A stretch of 19,498 bases of DNA from Hyphomonas sp. (GTDB lineage Bacteria; Pseudomonadota; Alphaproteobacteria; Caulobacterales; Hyphomonadaceae). The notes beneath the pieces were generated by a model. That model worked only from the letters and a program-made list of their open reading frames with translations, was not told where the DNA came from and did no database searches. How positions within the stretch are numbered: the first letter of the stretch is position 1; each line of letters opens with the position of its first letter. The DNA is taken from contig DNFL01000321.1 in assembly GCA_003486945.1 (NCBI GenBank), positions 1,130 through 20,627 on the forward strand. Direction: 5' to 3'. This document shows, piece after piece, positions 14,897-19,498 of the stretch. The position numbers and the translations under genes were made by a program.

Positions 14897-15790
14897 ATGC
14901 CGGATCTTCTGACCGATCAGCAGATCCTCATCGCGCATGACGGCGCCCGCCTTGGTCTGAGCAGCTGGGCGGCGGAGGGCGCATCAGCCCCTGAACATGT
15001 GATCGTCGGCATTCATGGCATGAACAACTATGCCGGTGAGTTCCGCCTCGCGGCGCCTGAATGGGCGAAGCTGGGGATGACGGTCTATGCCTACGACCAG
15101 CGCGGTTTCGGGCGTTCCGTGAACCGGGGTATCTGGGCGGGTGAGGACTTGATGCGGGAAGACCTGCGCACGGCGGTCAGCCTTGCGCGGGCACGGCATC
15201 CGGATGCGACCGTCAGCGTGGTGGCGATCTCGATGGGCGCGGCAGTGGCAATCACGGCTTTTGCGTCGGACCGTCCGCCTGAGGCGGACCGGTTGGTCCT
15301 GTCGGGCCCCGGCCTGCGGGGATGGGGCGCGCTGAACCCTGCCTTTGCCAGATCGCTGCGCCTGATGCGTGCGATCAGCCCCGGCCTCGTTGTGAAACCG
15401 CCTGCCTTCGCCAAGCCGAAGATGTCGGACAACCGAGACTTCCTCGCCCTGCAGGACAGTGATCCGCTGCATTCGACTTCCAACCGCGTCGACCAGCTGT
15501 TCGGGGCAGTGACCGTCATGGAGCAGGCCCACGAGGCGGCGCCGCGCCTGCCGGCGCACATACCGGTGCTGGCCTCGTATGGCGCGCGTGACGAGGTGGT
15601 GCCGGCGGCCGGGCCTCGCCGCACGGCGAAGCGGTTTCCGGCGCATGTGCGTACGGTGTATTATCCCGAAGGCTACCACATCCTGCTCAGCGACCGGCAG
15701 CGCGGCCGGGTGATCGCAGACTATTCCGCCTTCCTGCGCGATCCGGCTGGGCCTTTGCCAAGTGGTGAAGGGGAGTGGCCGTTCCGTTAA
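14897..15790 (+). CDS. Alpha/beta hydrolase (monoacylglycerol lipase/lysophospholipase-like), copy 2, no signal peptide
   Basis: A 297-residue paralogue of the preceding gene, seven bases after its stop. ATG 14897 gives an N-terminus (MPDLLTDQQILIAHDGARLGLS) that aligns with copy 1 just after that copy's export signal. The upstream part of the open frame only shadows copy 1. No signal peptide or membrane segment is present, so the product is probably cytoplasmic. The catalytic set is intact: GIHGMNNYAG, DQRGFGRS, Ser112 in ISMGAA, Asp232 in YGARDEVVP and His261 in GYHIL. Long blocks such as LSGPGLRGWGALNP and LPSGEGEWPFR are shared with copy 1, which indicates tandem duplication, though the copies have diverged considerably. 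The ribosome-binding site is weak, suggesting translational coupling to copy 1. The substrate is unknown. Confidence 0.88.
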   Translation: MPDLLTDQQILIAHDGARLGLSSWAAEGASAPEHVIVGIHGMNNYAGEFRLAAPEWAKLGMTVYAYDQRGFGRSVNRGIWAGEDLMREDLRTAVSLARARHPDATVSVVAISMGAAVAITAFASDRPPEADRLVLSGPGLRGWGALNPAFARSLRLMRAISPGLVVKPPAFAKPKMSDNRDFLALQDSDPLHSTSNRVDQLFGAVTVMEQAHEAAPRLPAHIPVLASYGARDEVVPAAGPRRTAKRFPAHVRTVYYPEGYHILLSDRQRGRVIADYSAFLRDPAGPLPSGEGEWPFR

Positions 15791-15825
15791 GCCATTGGAG
15801 GCTCACTTTCCACAGCTCTGGGCCC

Positions 15826-15857
15826 CTTGCGGCCCCCGGCGCGTGGACAAATATAGA
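15826..15857 (+). promoter_or_regulatory. Candidate clpP promoter region
   Basis: CCCCTTG (CTTG at 15826-15829) and GACAAATATAGA (TATAGA at 15852-15857) lie 59-90 bases before the clpP start. A similar pair of elements precedes clpX. TATAGA is a good -10 candidate, but the distance between the elements (22 bases) is too long for a standard vegetative promoter, so the -35 assignment is doubtful. CTTG also resembles the -35 core of heat-shock sigma factor promoters, which often drive clp genes. Confidence 0.3.
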
Positions 15858-15915
15858 TGCATCTGCCAATCCTTGAGATGGGCGATTCAGCCCCTTGTTT
15901 TCAAAGGCCCCCTTG

Positions 15916-16539
15916 ATGTCGAACTCCTTCCAGACCGCGCTCAATCTCGTTCCGATGGTCGTCGAGCAGACGAGCCGGGGGGAGCGGGCCTTCGATATCT
16001 TCTCGCGCCTCTTGAAAGAGCGGATCATTTTCGTCACCGGCGGCATTGATGATGGGGTTGCGGCCCTGATCACCTCGCAGCTCCTGTTCCTCGAATCCGA
16101 GAACCCGAAGCGCGAAATCGCCATGTATATCAACAGCCCCGGCGGATACGTCTCCTCCGGCCTCGCGATCTACGACACGATGCAATACGTCCGCTGCCCG
16201 ATTTCGACCGTCTGCATCGGCCAGGCGGCCTCGATGGGCTCGCTCCTGCTTGCCGCTGGGGAAAAAGGCCTGCGGATCGCCCTGCCTAACGCTCGCGTCA
16301 TGCTTCACCAGCCCTCGGGCGGCTATTCGGGCGTCGCCACGGATATCGAGCGCCATGCTGAAGAGATTATCGAATTGAAGCGCCGCCTTAACAACATTTA
16401 CGTAAAGCATACGGGTCAACCGTATGAAGTAATCGAAAGAACACTCGACCGTGATACTTTCCTGACGGCCGAACAGGCGCAGCAATTCGGAATTGTGGAC
16501 AAGGTTTATGAGCGCCGGGCTGCTGAAGACGAGAAGTAA
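15916..16539 (+). CDS. clpP: ATP-dependent Clp protease proteolytic subunit ClpP
   Basis: A 207-residue serine peptidase forming the barrel-shaped tetradecamer of the Clp protease. ATG 15916 with AAAGG at 15903-15907 is preferred over a TTG seven codons upstream. The catalytic triad is complete: Ser106 in GQAASMGS, His131 in MLHQPSGG and Asp180 in LDRDTFL. The handle helix region ([15 protein letters not shown]) and the processing-type N-terminus ([12 protein letters not shown]) are typical. The protein lacks any unusual extension. Its ATPase partner clpX follows 126 bases downstream on the same strand. The upstream neighbour is an unrelated hydrolase rather than the trigger-factor gene found next to clpP in many proteobacteria. 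Confidence 0.97.
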   Translation: MSNSFQTALNLVPMVVEQTSRGERAFDIFSRLLKERIIFVTGGIDDGVAALITSQLLFLESENPKREIAMYINSPGGYVSSGLAIYDTMQYVRCPISTVCIGQAASMGSLLLAAGEKGLRIALPNARVMLHQPSGGYSGVATDIERHAEEIIELKRRLNNIYVKHTGQPYEVIERTLDRDTFLTAEQAQQFGIVDKVYERRAAEDEK

Positions 16540-16567
16540 GCCCCTGTATCCAACGTGCGGCCCGCCC

Positions 16568-16594
16568 CTTGCAGGCTGGGCGAACAACTATAGA
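16568..16594 (+). promoter_or_regulatory. Candidate clpX promoter
   Basis: In the 126-base clpP-clpX spacer, CTTG (16568-16571) and TATAGA (16589-16594) are 17 bases apart, about 72 bases before the clpX start. The surrounding sequence, CCCCTTGC then GAACAACTATAGA, resembles the region before clpP (CCCCTTGC then GGACAAATATAGA). This supports an independent promoter for clpX, possibly recognised by the same sigma factor. Evidence is by eye only. Confidence 0.35.
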
Positions 16595-16665
16595 CTTAAG
16601 TGGAAGGAACGCGTCTGGCGGGGCCTTAAAGCCCGCGTTAAGCCTTACGCGTCATTGAGGTAGTT

Positions 16666-17928
<1,263 letters not shown>

Positions 17929-17950
17929 TCGTCCTTCCGTGTACGAATCA

Positions 17951-17980
17951 AAAGCCCCGGCCCTCGCGCCGGGGCTTTTT
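17951..17980. terminator. Bidirectional rho-independent terminator between clpX and the metallophosphoesterase gene
   Basis: AAAGCCCCGGC (17951-17961) and GCCGGGGCTTT (17968-17978) form a perfect 11-base stem with a 6-base loop. A T-run (through 17980) follows on the plus strand, and the A-run before the left arm gives a T-run on the minus strand. It therefore serves both convergent genes. The stop codon of the metallophosphoesterase begins at the edge of the T-run. Confidence 0.93.
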
Positions 17981-18900
17981 CATTCCGGCAGGTGCACCTT
18001 CAGGATGTCGATGCGCGGCGGCATAAGGAAGCGCAGCGGCAGGCCGACCATGCCGGTGCCGGTGGTGACGTAGACGAGGCGCTCGCCGCCGGGCGAATTG
18101 AAGCGGTGCAGTTCCTTGTCGAACGGGCCGGTCACGGGAAGGAAGCTGCGATAGATAAAAGGCAGGCGCAGTTGTCCGCCATGCGTGTGCCCGGCCAGCA
18201 TCAGGTAGTAACGGAAGCTCTCCGGCACGACGAGCGCCGTATCCGGATTGTGCGTCAGCAGCAGCACGGGAACGCCTTCCGGTAGGGTCGCAGAGAAGCT
18301 GAAATCCTGCCGCCGCTGCCAGAGGTCCGAGGCACCGGACACGATCATGCGCTGGCCGCTGATCTCTGTGTCCACGGCCCGGTTGTGCACGAATGTTGCG
18401 CCGCTCTCCCCGAGTGCCGCGAGCAGAGCGTCGGTCAGGTCATCTCCCGGGAAACCGACATCGTGATTGCCGAGCACGACGAATAGGGGCGCGTCGAGAT
18501 CTGCCAGCGCCGCGAAGTCGCCCGCAACATCTTCGGCGCGCGGATGATAGGTAAGGTCGCCCGCCAGGAAGACGGCGTCCACATCCTGCGCGTTGATTCG
18601 GTCGACAATCCGCCGGACAGGCATGGCATTGTCGAAGATGCCGATATGCGGGTCGCCGAACAGGGCGATGCGGATGGACGGAGAAGCTTCGCTGGCGCCC
18701 GGCAGGAGGAGGGTCTCCTCGTGCACGGTCAGCATCCGCGGCTCGATAAAGCGCGCATAGGCCGGCACCGCTGAAACCGCAAGCAGCGCAGCGCCCACAA
18801 TCCGGCGCCGGAGCCCGCCGCGAAAGATCAGCCAGAGGCAGGCCGCAGCAAAGGGGAACCAGGCCCAGCTGGCCCAAAAGATCAGAAGCTTCTGTGTCAT
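17980..18900 (-). CDS. Membrane-anchored calcineurin-like metallophosphoesterase
   Basis: A 306-residue protein starting at ATG 18898-18900, preceded on the minus strand by GAGGG five bases away. The frame continues 22 codons upstream, but that part overlaps the glnA terminator and is unlike the family. Two hydrophobic segments (about residues 5-26 and 34-48) anchor it in the membrane. The catalytic domain then carries the full dimetal set: Asp83 and His85 in GDPHIG, Asp115 in GDLTYH, Asn145 and His146 in GNHD, His217 in THNPD, and His238 and His240 in GHTHGG. The arrangement resembles YkuE/YaeI-type phosphoesterases, some of which act on lipid-linked or UDP-diacylglucosamine substrates. The actual substrate is not known. 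It is convergent with clpX and downstream of glnA, from which it is insulated by a terminator. Confidence 0.9.
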   Translation of the reverse strand: MTQKLLIFWASWAWFPFAAACLWLIFRGGLRRRIVGAALLAVSAVPAYARFIEPRMLTVHEETLLLPGASEASPSIRIALFGDPHIGIFDNAMPVRRIVDRINAQDVDAVFLAGDLTYHPRAEDVAGDFAALADLDAPLFVVLGNHDVGFPGDDLTDALLAALGESGATFVHNRAVDTEISGQRMIVSGASDLWQRRQDFSFSATLPEGVPVLLLTHNPDTALVVPESFRYYLMLAGHTHGGQLRLPFIYRSFLPVTGPFDKELHRFNSPGGERLVYVTTGTGMVGLPLRFLMPPRIDILKVHLPE

Positions 18901-18944
18901 GCATCCCTCATCGCGGGTCCTGATGGCAAAGGAAAGGCTGGACC

Positions 18945-18981
18945 AAGAAAAGCAAAAGGCCGGCATCCGAAGATGCCGGCC
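18945..18981 (-). terminator. UUCG-capped rho-independent terminator of glnA
   Basis: GGCCGGCATC (18958-18967) and GATGCCGGCC (18972-18981) form a perfect 10-base stem. Read on the minus strand, the loop is TTCG closed by a C-G pair, the very stable UUCG tetraloop, and TTTTGCTTTTCTT follows. It lies 31 bases after the glnA stop and 57 bases before the metallophosphoesterase start, so it separates the two transcription units. Confidence 0.93.
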
Positions 18982-19012
18982 TCCTGAGAAGACACGAATC
19001 GCCCCTCGCGTC

Positions 19013-19498
<486 letters not shown>

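Overview
The window is GC-rich chromosomal DNA from an alphaproteobacterium. Gene content and style (split cobalamin-dependent methionine synthase, clpP-clpX pair, a DUF1289 gene next to a membrane-anchored clan AA aspartic protease, paired acyl-CoA dehydrogenases, an adenylylation-type glutamine synthetase) fit the Caulobacterales/Hyphomonadales. A Hyphomonadaceae-like host is my best guess; this is inference, as no rRNA or other typing marker is present. Genes are tightly packed, and I see no insertion sequence, integrase, phage gene, tRNA, rRNA or CRISPR array.

Layout. (1) Bases 1-3576, plus strand: a methionine synthase operon split into a homocysteine-methyltransferase subunit (5' end off the window) and a folate/cobalamin/reactivation subunit. 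A gamma-glutamylcyclotransferase-like gene lies between them, joined by 4-base stop/start overlaps on both sides. (2) 3638-5062: pyruvate kinase, whose 3' end overlaps by 14 bases a convergent two-gene minus-strand unit (DUF1289 protein, then a membrane-anchored retropepsin-like protease). (3) 5916-6917: a CobT homologue, divergent from that unit, that lacks the glutamates used for catalysis in the characterised enzyme. (4) 7034-9403: two adjacent, dissimilar acyl-CoA dehydrogenase genes ending at a good intrinsic terminator. They look like the two chains of a heteromeric enzyme. (5) 9457-13621, minus strand: a glycosyltransferase, a small hypothetical gene, the 23S rRNA methyltransferase rlmJ, and an M28 metallopeptidase lipoprotein. 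(6) 13816-15790, plus strand: tandem paralogous alpha/beta hydrolases, the first exported and the second apparently cytoplasmic. (7) 15916-17928: clpP and clpX, ending at a strong terminator shared with a convergent gene. (8) 17980-19498, minus strand: a membrane-anchored metallophosphoesterase, and the 3' end of glnA with a UUCG-capped terminator.

How the genes fit together. MetH needs cobalamin and the CobT homologue belongs to a cobalamin lower-ligand family, but nothing in the sequence shows they work together. ClpP and ClpX form the ATP-dependent protease. The acyl-CoA dehydrogenase pair points to beta-oxidation of an unusual acyl-CoA. Most of the window is core metabolism. The observations most worth a second look are the CobT homologue without its catalytic glutamates, the gene inserted between the two metH halves, the tandem hydrolases with different localisation, and the acyl-CoA dehydrogenase pair.
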